From contig OZ245872.1 in NCBI GenBank assembly GCA_965229345.1, forward strand, positions 3,038,001 through 3,102,000: a DNA stretch of 64,000 bases, given 5' to 3'. Under the pieces are notes generated by a model. That model saw nothing but the letters and a program-made list of their open reading frames with translations, was not told where the DNA came from and searched no databases. Positions 44,119 to 53,919 of the stretch are shown piece by piece; position 1 is the first letter of the stretch; each line of letters starts with the position of its first letter. Position numbers and translations under genes: made by a program. The DNA is from PBB1 sp965229345 (GTDB taxonomy: Bacteria > Pseudomonadota > Gammaproteobacteria > Burkholderiales > Burkholderiaceae_C).

Positions 44119-45582
44119 ATGACTGCCAAGAATCTTGCCGCCGCCGCGCTTATCGGTGCATGGATGATATTGACCACCGGTTGTGGTGGCTCCTCCAGCT
44201 CGTCTACGGTGACGGTGACGGTGGGCGGAACGGTGTCGGGCCTCTCAGGCACCGTGGTGCTGCAGAACAACGGTGCGGACAACCTCACTCTTACCAGCAA
44301 CGGCAGCTTCACGTTTTCGACTCCGGTAGCCCAGGGCGCCACCTACAACGCAACCGTACTGACCCAGCCTGCCACGCAGACCTGCGTGGTCACCAACGGC
44401 AGCGGCACGATGGGCGGCGCGAACATCACGAACGTCGGCCTGACCTGCAGCAACAACTCGACGACGCTGGCCATCAGTGCCAGCAACATCGCCCTGAGCG
44501 TGACGGGGCTGACGGAATTCGGCATCAGCGGGATACCCTCATCCGGAGCAGCCCGCCAGATCACCGTGACCAATACAGGTAGCGATACCGCGATCAACGT
44601 GGCAGTGTCTTCGCCGACCTGGCCCTCCGGCACGACCAGCTCCAGCACCTGCGGTAGCACGCTGACTGCTAGCAGCAGCTGCACCATCACCATCACACCC
44701 GGGGCGACGGCATCGTCCGACGGCACCAACCCCTGCTCGGCCGGAACCGCGCCCCTGCCCGGAACCATCCAGGTTGCCGGCGACAACACCAACACCGTTT
44801 CCAGCAACGCCGTGGTGTTGAGTTATGGCTGTATCTACCAGGGCGGCTATGTGTATGCGTTCGATGACACCACGCCGACCAACGCGAGTGTTGGCGGAAA
44901 AGTAGCCGCCACGGCGGACCAGGCAGCCGCCTACCCCAACGGGATCGTCTGGTCGTCGAATGGATCAGGCGGTACAGGCTTAAGTGACAGCAGCTACGAC
45001 GCCATTCCTGGAGTCGATGAAGCATCCACCCGTTCCAGCGGCTCTCCTGCCTACGCGTCGTTCAGCGCCGGGTTTGCGTCGACATACACCAATCCGAATC
45101 CGTTCAGCGCTGCGTCTTTCGCTTCGTGTGATGGAGCCTTTGACGGCTCATGCAATACGAACAACATCGTGGCGCTCTACAACCAATTCAGCACGAATAA
45201 CACCGCGGCGTCGGGAAATGCCGGCCCCTTTACCGCATCCACAGGGCCGACGAATGCCAGCTACTATGCCGCCGGGTTGTGCAGGCAAACCATCAATGGT
45301 TATTCAGATTGGTATTTGCCTGCGCAGTGTGAAATGGGGTATGGCTCGGCGACTTCTTGTGGCAATGCTGGTAGTCCCGCGCTACAAAACATGCAATCCA
45401 ACCTCGTCGACTTTAGTGGCCTGAACCTGCAAGGTATCTACTGGAGTTCAACCCAGGCTGCGGTCTCCGGCGCCTCCAGCGCCTGGGCCCATCTATTTGC
45501 CGGCGCTGGTGGCAGTCTTCTGCTCAACGTTTCCAAGGCTCAGCAAGCGGGTGTGCGTTGTTCGCGGGCTTTGGTGCCCTAA
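44119..45582 (+). CDS. Secreted lipoprotein with DUF1566 domain
   Basis: A 487-residue protein. The signal peptide ends in TTGC, a lipobox, followed by a Gly/Ser-rich linker. The middle (residues 30-240) has Thr/Ser-rich beta repeats with paired cysteines, and the C terminus is a DUF1566 (Lcl C-terminal-like) domain (INGYSDWYLPAQCEMGYGSA, IYWSSTQAAVSGASSAWAHL, AQQAGVRCSR). It is probably surface or outer-membrane exposed and adhesive; ligand unknown. It stands alone between the brn genes and an uncharacterised gene. Confidence 0.85.
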   Translation: MTAKNLAAAALIGAWMILTTGCGGSSSSSTVTVTVGGTVSGLSGTVVLQNNGADNLTLTSNGSFTFSTPVAQGATYNATVLTQPATQTCVVTNGSGTMGGANITNVGLTCSNNSTTLAISASNIALSVTGLTEFGISGIPSSGAARQITVTNTGSDTAINVAVSSPTWPSGTTSSSTCGSTLTASSSCTITITPGATASSDGTNPCSAGTAPLPGTIQVAGDNTNTVSSNAVVLSYGCIYQGGYVYAFDDTTPTNASVGGKVAATADQAAAYPNGIVWSSNGSGGTGLSDSSYDAIPGVDEASTRSSGSPAYASFSAGFASTYTNPNPFSAASFASCDGAFDGSCNTNNIVALYNQFSTNNTAASGNAGPFTASTGPTNASYYAAGLCRQTINGYSDWYLPAQCEMGYGSATSCGNAGSPALQNMQSNLVDFSGLNLQGIYWSSTQAAVSGASSAWAHLFAGAGGSLLLNVSKAQQAGVRCSRALVP

Positions 45583-45723
45583 AAGTAGCGCTGCTTGACG
45601 CCGCGGAAGCCGCCCACTCTCGCTCACGCACACGGGCATGCGCCGGCAAACGCAGACCACCTCATCTAAGCCAACAATCGCCTAAGCCGCAGGCTGGCGG
45701 CCTCTAGGCATGGACTGGACCGA

Positions 45724-46866
45724 TCAGCCAAACCCCGGGTAGCGCGAAACGATGGGGTCACCGAATGGCGCCCTCCATTCCGACGACTCGTAGCCATTCA
45801 GCAGTCGTTGAATACGTTGGGCCCCTGGGTCCAACTGCTCGACCGACATCTCGGCTTGAGCCAACCACGCCGCGCTCACAGCCGGCAGGGCTTCAGGAGA
45901 TTCCGGCACGTGGCGCTTGAGATGGTCCAGGTAGGCACGGGCCTCCAGGTACTGCTGCCAGGCGGCTGCCTCGGTGACGAAGTTGTCCTTGAATTCCTTC
46001 AGCCTGCGCGCCTTCTCTGCCGCAATCCGCGACAGGCGGGCCTGTTCCTCCCACTGGCGTCGCTGTTCCTCTCGGGCGTCTCGCTGGGCGCGGGTACGCC
46101 GCGCTGCTTCGACGATGCCGACGACGAAGGCGCCGATCTTGTCTTCCAGTCGGGCACGGACACCGTCGGACCATGTTCGTCTTCCATAGAACTCGGCAGC
46201 CAAGCTGAGCTTCAACGAACCGTTGAAGGCATAGCTGTAGTCCTTGTTCTCCCAGCGGTACTTCGGGTCCACGGTGACGTGCTCGGTGCGCGTGTAGCCC
46301 TCGACGAGTGAGAACGTCATCCGCTCACCTTCGGCCTCCACGGCGATGCATTTGGCGTCGCGGTCGCGGATCAGTTTGATCCCGGCTTCGGGCAGGCTCC
46401 GCTCGATCGCATCGAGCACCAAGCCCGCTCTGTTGATGGTGGAGGTGCTCAGTACGCAAGCGAACGCCTGCGATGAGCCGGATCGAACAAACCCGTACTT
46501 GTCCGGCTTGGCGTTGCTGAGCACGGAGTGGGTGGCCGTGGCTGTCCCCGCCAGTTCGGCGATGTCACGGCGCAGGGTCACGGCGGGTGTCGGGATCGCT
46601 GGTCCTGCGTCCTTGTCCTGCAGCGGATCAACGCGGTGATCGGTGGGGTTGAGGACCACCTCGGACGGGTCCGACTTGGGCAGGGCCGGCTTCGTGACAG
46701 GCTTGCCATGGGCGACCTTCGCCCAGTGACCGACCGGGGGCGTCGGGATGTTGTGTTTTCGGCAGGCCTTGGCCAGGCCGACGTCCGAGATGTCGAACTC
46801 CTTGGCCAGCTTGGTCAGGGGCGTCTCCCAGACGCGGCGATAGAGGTCTTCACGAGAAATCTTCAT
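45724..46866 (-). CDS. Uncharacterised protein with N-terminal HTH-like segment
   Basis: A 380-residue protein. Residues 1-50 (ISREDLYRRVWETPLTKLAK, EFDISDVGLAKACRKHNIPTP) look like a helix-turn-helix. The middle part is a mixed alpha/beta region (ECAVEAEGERMTFSLVEGYT-type strands) and residues 250-300 are a charged coiled coil. I do not recognise a named family. The HTH suggests DNA binding; similar proteins occur in accessory regions. Confidence 0.7.
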   Translation of the reverse strand: MKISREDLYRRVWETPLTKLAKEFDISDVGLAKACRKHNIPTPPVGHWAKVAHGKPVTKPALPKSDPSEVVLNPTDHRVDPLQDKDAGPAIPTPAVTLRRDIAELAGTATATHSVLSNAKPDKYGFVRSGSSQAFACVLSTSTINRAGLVLDAIERSLPEAGIKLIRDRDAKCIAVEAEGERMTFSLVEGYTRTEHVTVDPKYRWENKDYSYAFNGSLKLSLAAEFYGRRTWSDGVRARLEDKIGAFVVGIVEAARRTRAQRDAREEQRRQWEEQARLSRIAAEKARRLKEFKDNFVTEAAAWQQYLEARAYLDHLKRHVPESPEALPAVSAAWLAQAEMSVEQLDPGAQRIQRLLNGYESSEWRAPFGDPIVSRYPGFG

Positions 46867-47020
46867 GTCAGCGAAGACGGTCCGTGGCGGTGGCGACCAT
46901 CACCAGTGGTTGCGATCACCACGGAATATCTCACTCGGTCTACCCGACTTGATTCGGAGTGAAGCCCCCTCGCCGGCTCGCTCCAGTTAGACGCTGCTCG
47001 ATCGTCCACACCCTCACTTC

Positions 47021-48283
47021 CTATAGGGTGGCGGACGCACCGCCTTGCTGCAGATCGAATGTCGGGTACCTCACCTCGCTGTCCGTGGCAATCGCCACGA
47101 CGCCCGACGTGACCAGTTTGCCGAACGCCGCCTCGATCGAAGCGTCCCCGGTCTCCGCCACCAAGAGTGATTTGAGCAGGCGCCGCAATGCCGCCGGCTT
47201 CGCCGGTCGATTGCCTCCCATCTTGCGAAGGCTCTCGGTAATCTTCTTGATCTCATCTGCTGACACCGTCGATGGGCGAGCAAGTTGCAGCGGCAAGAGC
47301 GTCGGAGCGGATTTGGTTGCAACACGGGGGGCTGATCCGCCTGCGACCTTGGCAGCGGTCGGGCTGGCTGGCTTCGCAACCACCGTCTTTGCTGGCGCTG
47401 CCTGCTTCGCCGGAGCCGCCTTGGCCGTCGGTGCCTTCTTCACCGCGGGAGCGGGCGAGACTTTCTTGGCTGCTACCTTCGTGGCCGGCACCTGCTTGGC
47501 CGCTGGCTTCTTGGCGGCCGCAGCCTTCGGGGCTGGCGCCTTCTGGGCGACTACCTTCTTCGCGGCAGCTTTTTTCGCAGCCGGCTTGTTCGGGCCGTGT
47601 GACTGGCGCCGCACCGCGAACCCCATCCCTCGCGCATGCTCCAGCATCGGCTCATAGCCCTTGTCGTTGGCCACCACCACCATCTTCGATGCCGGGTTCC
47701 GCGAGGCGATGTAGCCCACGTAGAAAGACAAGTGGAAGTCGAGCGCGTTCTTCCCGGTCTTGCTGATTGGCACCGCCGTCACGCCGGCACCAAAGGACGC
47801 GAAGCGCTGCTCGACCTGGCGCTGCTGTGGCCCGTGAAAAACCCACACCTGGCCAGCATCCGGCACCGTCTGCCGCAGCTCATCCTCGCTAGGCTGCACG
47901 TTCTCATAGTCGATCAGGACATGGGTGCTGGGGACCGGAGCACGGGGCGGCGAGACCCGGGCCATCTGGCGCTTGGCCGGGTACTTCAAGGCATTGCGCG
48001 CCAGCTTGTCCCTGACCGCCTGGTCGACGTTGATCTCGCTGTGGTCTGCCACCTGCAGCACATAGAGCAGCACATCCGCGACCTCGTCGGCGATGGCCTG
48101 CTTCGTCGCTGGGTCCTGGTGGGCAAGGCGTGACTCCTCAGGAGTCATCCACTGGAATATCTCTGACAGTTCTGCAGCTTCGACCATCAAGGCCGTCGTC
48201 AGATTCTTCGGCGTGTGAAACGGCTGCCAGTCACGCTCGGCAGCGAAGTGGCGCAATTCAGCCTGCAACTCGGACAGATTCAT
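47021..48283 (-). CDS. MazG-like / NYN (PIN-like) fusion protein
   Basis: A 420-residue fusion. Residues 1-105 are a MazG-type nucleotide pyrophosphohydrolase: KNLTTALMVEAAELSEIFQW (EExxE) and DEVADVLLYVL supply the metal-binding acids Glu35, Glu38, Glu67 and Asp70. Residues 118-230 are a NYN/PIN-like RNase domain: HVLIDYENVQ (Asp125), KNALDFHL (Asp182) and VVANDKGYEP (Asp207). Residues 231-345 are a Lys/Ala/Pro-rich linker and the last 75 are a small helical domain. The start at 48283 has AAGGGGA upstream. The pair of activities suggests nucleotide-pool and RNA control. Confidence 0.85.
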   Translation of the reverse strand: MNLSELQAELRHFAAERDWQPFHTPKNLTTALMVEAAELSEIFQWMTPEESRLAHQDPATKQAIADEVADVLLYVLQVADHSEINVDQAVRDKLARNALKYPAKRQMARVSPPRAPVPSTHVLIDYENVQPSEDELRQTVPDAGQVWVFHGPQQRQVEQRFASFGAGVTAVPISKTGKNALDFHLSFYVGYIASRNPASKMVVVANDKGYEPMLEHARGMGFAVRRQSHGPNKPAAKKAAAKKVVAQKAPAPKAAAAKKPAAKQVPATKVAAKKVSPAPAVKKAPTAKAAPAKQAAPAKTVVAKPASPTAAKVAGGSAPRVATKSAPTLLPLQLARPSTVSADEIKKITESLRKMGGNRPAKPAALRRLLKSLLVAETGDASIEAAFGKLVTSGVVAIATDSEVRYPTFDLQQGGASATL

Positions 48284-48516
48284 CCCGGCGTCCCCTTGAT
48301 TCTTGGTTGCCGCCCATCTTGCCAGCGCGGCGCCTGGAACCCACGCCAGTCGACTGACAGCCGAGATCCGGCGGACCATTCTGTATTTGCGGCCAAGGTG
48401 TCGCTTGATCGGAACGGCGGCTTTGCGTCGGTGCGCTACAGCCGAGAACAAAGAAGCATGCACGGCGCCGAAGTCTGCTCTTAGACTCAAAACCAGAAGA
48501 CCTATGGAGGCTCAGT

Positions 48517-49626
48517 GTGAAGGCATCGTCCGGCCTCTTGTTCCTGGCGCTTGCTGTCCTTTGCGTCGCGGCCCGCGGAGCGGACATCAACGAATTGCCA
48601 GTAGCCCAGTGTGCGTATTGGCGCGTCCTGAAAATTCGCTCGCTAACTGCATCAAACCAGTGGCGCGAGACGCAACGGCGCATCGGGGCCAACAGGCACC
48701 AGATTCAGTCGATAGAGGAGCGTCATCCTGAATCCAGGTCAGGCGTTTTTCTCGGTTTCGATTACTTGACCAAGGACGAGCGGGCAGAGTCCGACCGCCT
48801 TTGGCGTCAGAACCAGGTTCAAAGGCTTTACGCCCTTGCCGAATCGCGGAGGGCGCGAGACGCCGATGTCATGGTGAACCTGATTGTTGCGGCAGCAGCC
48901 ATTCGCGACGGCGCCAAGGTGCCTCCTGAAGGGACGCCTGAGTCCTGGCCATACGCTTACTTGAGCGCACTGGGAAATGCGCTGACACGCTCACACGCGC
49001 CAGACCACCCAGACAATCTAAGCCCCACCCAGTGCTCAGTTGACCTCGCGCTCCAGATTGAAGCTGGCACGAGGCGTGTGAAAGAAGCCTACAAGCTGAT
49101 GAGCACGCCGGAACATCTTCAGCATTTGGGATGGCGTGCAACGTACGGTTTCCCGGAGGGTGCTCCGTTTAACAGTGCCAGGCTCTCTGCTACCGATGCG
49201 GCACGTCTGCTGAAAACGGAGGCCATCTTTCGTGCGCAGGTCGAGCGCATGCGCGCCTTCGGTGCCGCTGTCGGCGCCATTCGCTTCTTTGCCGACATGT
49301 CCGACATTCAATACAACGAACTCAAGTCGGAGGCGCTGCAACTTATCAGGTCCAATGACCATCGAGAGTCCGCCCGTCTTCGAGACGAGCGCCACGCCAA
49401 GCTTTCGGAACACATGCAGGCAGTTTGGGATTTCTGGAGCTTCGTCAACAGCCAGGTTATCAGCGAGGAAGATAAATCACAGATCAGAGCCAGTCTGCAA
49501 GACATCAATTGGAAATACCCGCTGACAAGCGCTGTAGCACTACCCATCAAATCCGGCCGCTGTCCCGGATTTGTCGTTTCTGAGGGGCGCCTTGCATGTA
49601 CCGGCCGCTACATGGCGGCTACATGA
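48517..49626 (+). CDS. Uncharacterised secreted protein
   Basis: A 369-residue protein with an N-terminal signal peptide (MKASSGLLFLALAVLCVAARG, cleavage near residue 21). GTG start with GGAGG six bases upstream. The mature chain is mostly helical, with Cys residues near each end (QCAYW, RCPGF, ACTGR) that may form disulfides. No family is recognised. It is divergent from the MazG-fusion gene. Confidence 0.72.
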   Translation: MKASSGLLFLALAVLCVAARGADINELPVAQCAYWRVLKIRSLTASNQWRETQRRIGANRHQIQSIEERHPESRSGVFLGFDYLTKDERAESDRLWRQNQVQRLYALAESRRARDADVMVNLIVAAAAIRDGAKVPPEGTPESWPYAYLSALGNALTRSHAPDHPDNLSPTQCSVDLALQIEAGTRRVKEAYKLMSTPEHLQHLGWRATYGFPEGAPFNSARLSATDAARLLKTEAIFRAQVERMRAFGAAVGAIRFFADMSDIQYNELKSEALQLIRSNDHRESARLRDERHAKLSEHMQAVWDFWSFVNSQVISEEDKSQIRASLQDINWKYPLTSAVALPIKSGRCPGFVVSEGRLACTGRYMAAT

Positions 49627-49797
49627 CGTGCCTCACATCGTCAGGGGCTGAGATTTTTGGCGGGAGATCCTGAGTTGGTCGAAGCCGAATGGCTGCCGCC
49701 CGATCCATGGCGCGGCGGGATTGACACAGTTACCCTGAAGCTGGCGACGCACGGTCGGGCAATCTTCTTTTATGTGACTGTTGACTGTCGTTTATAA
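49627..49797 (+). other. Open stretch in frame after the secreted-protein stop
   Basis: After the TGA at 49624-49626 the same frame stays open for 56 codons and reads FLAGDPELVEAEWLPPDPWR-type sequence to a stop at 49795. It has no start codon of its own. It may be a remnant or a read-through extension of the upstream gene; the merR promoter lies inside its end. Confidence 0.2.
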
Positions 49798-49809
49798 GTG
49801 TCTCATACT
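49781..49809 (+). promoter_or_regulatory. Promoter for the merR/VIT-VWA operon
   Basis: TTGACT (49781-49786) and CATACT (49804-49809) are separated by 17 bases, a sigma-70-like promoter. The inverted AAGT...ACTT around TCTCA overlaps the -10 side and may be the MerR site. The predicted start is close to the ATG at 49817. Confidence 0.35.
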
Positions 49810-49816
49810 TCGAGGC

Positions 49817-50326
49817 ATGCCGACGCCAACCACCCCAGCAGACGAAGCCGCCCAACCGGAGCGCTTCTCCATCGATGCGTTGGCCACGCTCGCCGGTGTC
49901 ACGCCGCGCACGGTGCGCTACTACATCGCTGAAGGCCTGGTCGACCGACCCGCGGGCGAGAAGCGCGGTGCCCATTACCTGCGGCGACACCTTGAGCAGC
50001 TGCTGCTGATCCGCCGCTGGACCGATGCCGGCCTGAGCCTGGACCGCATCCGCGAGCTGATCGCTGGTGCGCCTGATGACCCCGCACCCCGCCGCGCCCC
50101 ACCCGGCTCGGTCGAGGTGTGGAGCCGCGTCACGGTCGCAGACGGGCTGGAGGTTCAGCTTGAGCCCGGCCGTGCGGGCCTGACCCCTGAGCAGGTGCGC
50201 CAGCTCGTGCGCGGCATCACGGCGCTTTACCGACAGGTGCGCAGTTCCGGTGTGGATGCGGACACGCCTGGTCACAGCTCCCCCGTATCCCAGTCCCTCG
50301 AACACCAGCCGGGAGAACGACGATGA
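49817..50326 (+). CDS. MerR-family transcriptional regulator
   Basis: A 169-residue regulator with an N-terminal winged helix (SIDALATLAGVTPRTVRYYI, AEGLVDRPAGEKRGAHYLRR) and a helical C-terminal part of about 90 residues. The metal-binding cysteines of MerR/CueR are absent, so it does not look like a metal sensor. Its stop overlaps the VIT-VWA gene start (ATGA), so it is coupled to that gene. The ATG at 49817 has CGAGG nearby; an upstream in-frame start is less likely. Confidence 0.85.
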   Translation: MPTPTTPADEAAQPERFSIDALATLAGVTPRTVRYYIAEGLVDRPAGEKRGAHYLRRHLEQLLLIRRWTDAGLSLDRIRELIAGAPDDPAPRRAPPGSVEVWSRVTVADGLEVQLEPGRAGLTPEQVRQLVRGITALYRQVRSSGVDADTPGHSSPVSQSLEHQPGERR

Positions 50327-52611
50327 GTGACGAACGCCTTCACTGTGCCCTGTCCAGCAAGGACAGCGATGCCCCCACCCCCGTTCTGACCGGCGTGCAG
50401 GCCTACGGCCAGCTCGATGCGGTGCTGTTCGAGCTCACGCTGCGCCAGACCTACCGCAACACCAGCGACCGGGTCCTCGAGGTGGTCTACAGCTTCCCGC
50501 TGCCGTCGATGTCCGTGCTGCTGGGCTTCGCATCGGAGCTCAATGGCACGCGCCAGGAGGGCGTGATCGTTGCCAAGCGTGCTGCCGAGCAGCAGTACGA
50601 GAAATCGCTGGAAGCAGGCGATGCCCCGGTGATGCTGGAAGCGCATGCCAGTGGACTGCACACCGCCAACATCGGCAACCTGAAGCCCGGTGATGAAGTC
50701 ATCCTGGAGGTCCGCATCGCCCAGTTGATCAGCTTCGATCAGGGCCGCCTGCGCGTGTCGATTCCGACCACGATCGCTCCGCGCTACGGCGATCCCGAAC
50801 AAGCGGGACTGCAACTGCAGCAAGTGCCGCTGGCGAGTCTCGCACCCGAGTACCCGCTGGCACTGACGCTCACGATCGGTGAGGCCCTGGCCGGTGCCAT
50901 CCCGGAGTGCCCGACGCATCGGTTCGAGACCCACCGATCTCAGGACGGCTCGACCAGCCTGGCATTCACCACAGACGCCCGGCTGGATCGCGATGTGGTG
51001 GTGATCGTGACGCCCCGTGAACCGCGTCCGTCCTTGCTGATCCGGGCAGATGACGCCTTCAATCCGTTTGCCCCGCGGGTGATGATGGCCGCATTCCAGC
51101 CGGCGACCCTCACACTGCGCAAGCAGATTTCGCTCAAGCTGCTGGTCGATTGCTCGGGTTCGATGGCCGGCGACAGCATCGCTTCTGCACGCGCTGCCCT
51201 GCGTGGTGTGGTGGCCGGGCTGAGCGACGAAGACTGGCTGAGCCTGAGTCGCTTCGGTTCCGAGGTGGAGCACCTCTTCGCGCCGTCGCTGGTCACGCCG
51301 CAGGCGCTGCGTTCTCTGCAGCCGCTGATCGACGACCTGCAGGCGGATATGGCTGGCACGGAGGTGGCAGCGGCGTTGCAAGCCGTCTTCGAAGTGCCCC
51401 GCGGCGCGGATCACCGAAGCGCAGATGTGCTGCTTATCACCGACGGTCAGATCTGGCAGGCCGAGGAGCTGGTCGCCTCGGCACGGGTCAGCGGGCACCG
51501 CGTCTTTGCCATTGGCGTGGGTTCGTCACCGGCCGAAGGGGTGCTTCGTGCGCTGGCCGAAGCCACGGGCGGTGCCTGTGAGTTCGCCACGCCCGGCGAA
51601 TCCCTGGAGGCGGCCGCACAGCGCATGCTGTTCCGCATGCGCCCGCTTGCCTTCACGAACGCTCGCGTCGACTGGGGCAGCACGCCGGCCTGGACTTCGG
51701 GGCCTTCATCGTTTGTTTTTGATGGGCAAACGGTGATTGCACTGGCGGGGTTCAGTGGTCCCACGAAGCCCCACGCGATCAGATTGTTGGCCGAGGACGC
51801 GCAGGGCCAGACCGTGGAACTGGCGCGCGTTGAGGCCGAAGCGCCCTGCCCTGGTGATCGGCTGCCTAGGATCGCTGCGGCACGGCGCATGGTTCAGTGC
51901 AGCGGCGCCGATGCGCTCGCACTGGCCGTGCAATACCAACTGATGTCCCGGCAAACCAACTGCGTCCTGGTGCACGAGCGTACCGAGCCCGAGAAGACCG
52001 CAGAACAGGCCGAACTGCACCGGGTGAGCTCGATGGCTGCGGCGGGGTGGAGTGGGCTTGGTTCCGCAGTGCCACTCGCGCTGTCGTGTGAATCCAGGGC
52101 GTTCGACTTCCCGGATTTCACCGGCGAAATCAAAGACAGCTTTGATACGGAAAACTTCCCGGCTTTGGACTCGGCCGATCGAAGCAACGAGTACGTCTCC
52201 CCTTGGCGGCGTTCCGCGGAGCACAAGAAGTCAACGCCGACCACACTCCACTTCATCGCGCTGTTAGTGGCAGGGCACCTCGCAGGGGATGAACCGATAG
52301 AGAGTCTGGGGGCGACCTGCTCAGGCGAAATGCTGCATCCAGACCTGCAACAGGCCTTGGAGGAAGCAACGCTACTGGGGCTGCGCCCCGAACAGTTCTG
52401 GCTGCTGTTGGCGTTCTGGGTGAGCTCGCGCACGCAGGGTGTGGCGGAAGCCCGTTTGGAAGTTCAGCAGCGGCCGCTGATCGCGGCGATGGATGCAGAC
52501 ATGAAGACGGCGGTCCTCGAGTTGCTGGAACGGCATCTGGGGGGCTATCCCAACGACAGCTGGGAGGTTTCTCGATGGAGGAGGCTGCGGCAGGCCTTGA
52601 GTCAGTCTTGA
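50323..52611 (+). CDS. VIT and VWA domain protein
   Basis: A 762-residue protein of inter-alpha-trypsin-inhibitor-like architecture. The VIT domain covers about residues 1-130 (LEVVYSFPLPSMSVLLGF and EVILEVRIAQL), followed by a von Willebrand A domain with an intact MIDAS DCSGSMAG (276-283) and LLITDGQIW. The last 300 residues are uncharacterised. No signal peptide is visible, so it is likely cytoplasmic. It is translationally coupled to the MerR regulator. VIT-VWA proteins are thought to act in metal-dependent protein assemblies; the role here is unknown. Confidence 0.88.
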   Translation: MSDERLHCALSSKDSDAPTPVLTGVQAYGQLDAVLFELTLRQTYRNTSDRVLEVVYSFPLPSMSVLLGFASELNGTRQEGVIVAKRAAEQQYEKSLEAGDAPVMLEAHASGLHTANIGNLKPGDEVILEVRIAQLISFDQGRLRVSIPTTIAPRYGDPEQAGLQLQQVPLASLAPEYPLALTLTIGEALAGAIPECPTHRFETHRSQDGSTSLAFTTDARLDRDVVVIVTPREPRPSLLIRADDAFNPFAPRVMMAAFQPATLTLRKQISLKLLVDCSGSMAGDSIASARAALRGVVAGLSDEDWLSLSRFGSEVEHLFAPSLVTPQALRSLQPLIDDLQADMAGTEVAAALQAVFEVPRGADHRSADVLLITDGQIWQAEELVASARVSGHRVFAIGVGSSPAEGVLRALAEATGGACEFATPGESLEAAAQRMLFRMRPLAFTNARVDWGSTPAWTSGPSSFVFDGQTVIALAGFSGPTKPHAIRLLAEDAQGQTVELARVEAEAPCPGDRLPRIAAARRMVQCSGADALALAVQYQLMSRQTNCVLVHERTEPEKTAEQAELHRVSSMAAAGWSGLGSAVPLALSCESRAFDFPDFTGEIKDSFDTENFPALDSADRSNEYVSPWRRSAEHKKSTPTTLHFIALLVAGHLAGDEPIESLGATCSGEMLHPDLQQALEEATLLGLRPEQFWLLLAFWVSSRTQGVAEARLEVQQRPLIAAMDADMKTAVLELLERHLGGYPNDSWEVSRWRRLRQALSQS

Positions 52612-52869
52612 CCGAGCAATTGCTGAGATCGGCAGCACCAGCGGCGCGCTTCGATCGGCCACATCGCACCTGCTGAGGTCGAGGCCAAGCGCAACCGGCA
52701 GCCCGCGAGTCAGAGCACCGCAGCAGTGACCTGAATTAAACCCATCAGCTTCCGAGAGCCCCAGGGCGGTTCACCGCGTGACGATGGGGGAGGTCAGTCG
52801 CCGAAAATCCAACAGGACAAAAAGCGGCTCAGAAACACTATGGTGAATATTTGAAATCAAGGAGAAAGA

Positions 52870-53919
52870 TCAATTCTTCTTTATCCACTGAGCGTTAAAT
52901 CCGCGAGAGCTCTCAACCTTGTTTCCCAAAACAGAAACTGCGCCAGTTATTCTATTGCACCTATACTTGGGCGCCCCTTCAAATACTTTCTCTTCGAAAC
53001 AATTGTCGCCCCAAGAGTTCTTGATTATGTAATAGCATCGGCCATAGGCAATTTCTGCCCCGACAATTAAAGCAAAATGCGTCTCCTTTGTAACCTTAGG
53101 TCTTGATTCGATTAGCTCTTTTGGCATTATTAGTTCTGGGGCAAAATTCAAAAGTACAGGATTCTTGTTTTTTATTTGATCTCGGATATTAGACGGAGAA
53201 ATTGCCTCCTTAACTTCCACTTTTTGCAGCTTGAATTTTTTCCTATCACTTGCACACGCCAAATTGTCAAGCTCGACAATAGCCTCAAACGAATTTTTGA
53301 TGCGCCGCTTTTCGGCAATATCAACAGAATATTTCTTTGTTGTTTCTGGAAAGTTGGAAAAAACTGGGTCCGATAAATCGATATTCCGCACACCCTGCGC
53401 GGCATCATATATTATTTTGCCAAGACGAGAATATACCTCTCTGTTTCCCATTCCAAACTTCATGCCAAATTCCGATGGCATTGAGTTTTCCATGCATAAC
53501 CCAATTTTTGCGAAGTGATCTAATAGCTCCTGCATTGGAACATCAGATTTAAATCCAGAACCAGTTTCAAGCATTTCGTCCACGCTCGACGGGGATTCAT
53601 GTTTAATTCTTATAGCTTGCAACAGAACATCCATCGACGAGCAGGCAGAGTTTTCCTTATTCATTGACGAAAATCCTTTTTGCCTGTTGGCATGAAAACA
53701 AATTAAATCCGCTAATGCGGGCGCCTGACACATAGGTATATTTCCTTGATTCCTACTGAAACTCATCAGATCTTCTTTCTTAAATCCCGGGAACTCGCCC
53801 TCATCCATGCCCATCTGCACGGGGCAATCTTGATCTGGAAGATTGGTTCGATAGAGATCGCCAAAGCCATAAGTCAATGGGTGAGCAAGAAAAAACAAAA
53901 CAAATACAAATACTCTCAA
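52870..53919 (-). CDS. Secreted papain-like cysteine protease, AT-rich
   Basis: A 349-residue protein with a signal peptide (MRVFVFVLFFLAHPLTYG). The papain tetrad is visible: Gln in NQG, Cys six residues later (NQGNIPMCQAP), His in THFALIVGA and Asn in IKNSWG. The Gln-to-Cys spacing equals papain's Gln19-Cys25. The DNA is strikingly AT-rich compared with its surroundings, indicating recent acquisition. It is paralogous to the protease part of the gene at 54358-55902 and divergent from it. Confidence 0.8.
   Translation of the reverse strand: MRVFVFVLFFLAHPLTYGFGDLYRTNLPDQDCPVQMGMDEGEFPGFKKEDLMSFSRNQGNIPMCQAPALADLICFHANRQKGFSSMNKENSACSSMDVLLQAIRIKHESPSSVDEMLETGSGFKSDVPMQELLDHFAKIGLCMENSMPSEFGMKFGMGNREVYSRLGKIIYDAAQGVRNIDLSDPVFSNFPETTKKYSVDIAEKRRIKNSFEAIVELDNLACASDRKKFKLQKVEVKEAISPSNIRDQIKNKNPVLLNFAPELIMPKELIESRPKVTKETHFALIVGAEIAYGRCYYIIKNSWGDNCFEEKVFEGAPKYRCNRITGAVSVLGNKVESSRGFNAQWIKKN

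Noticed and set aside
47430..47600. Possible tandem DNA repeat in the Lys/Ala-rich linker of the MazG fusion
   Set aside because: The repetition is at the level of amino-acid composition, with no fixed DNA period.
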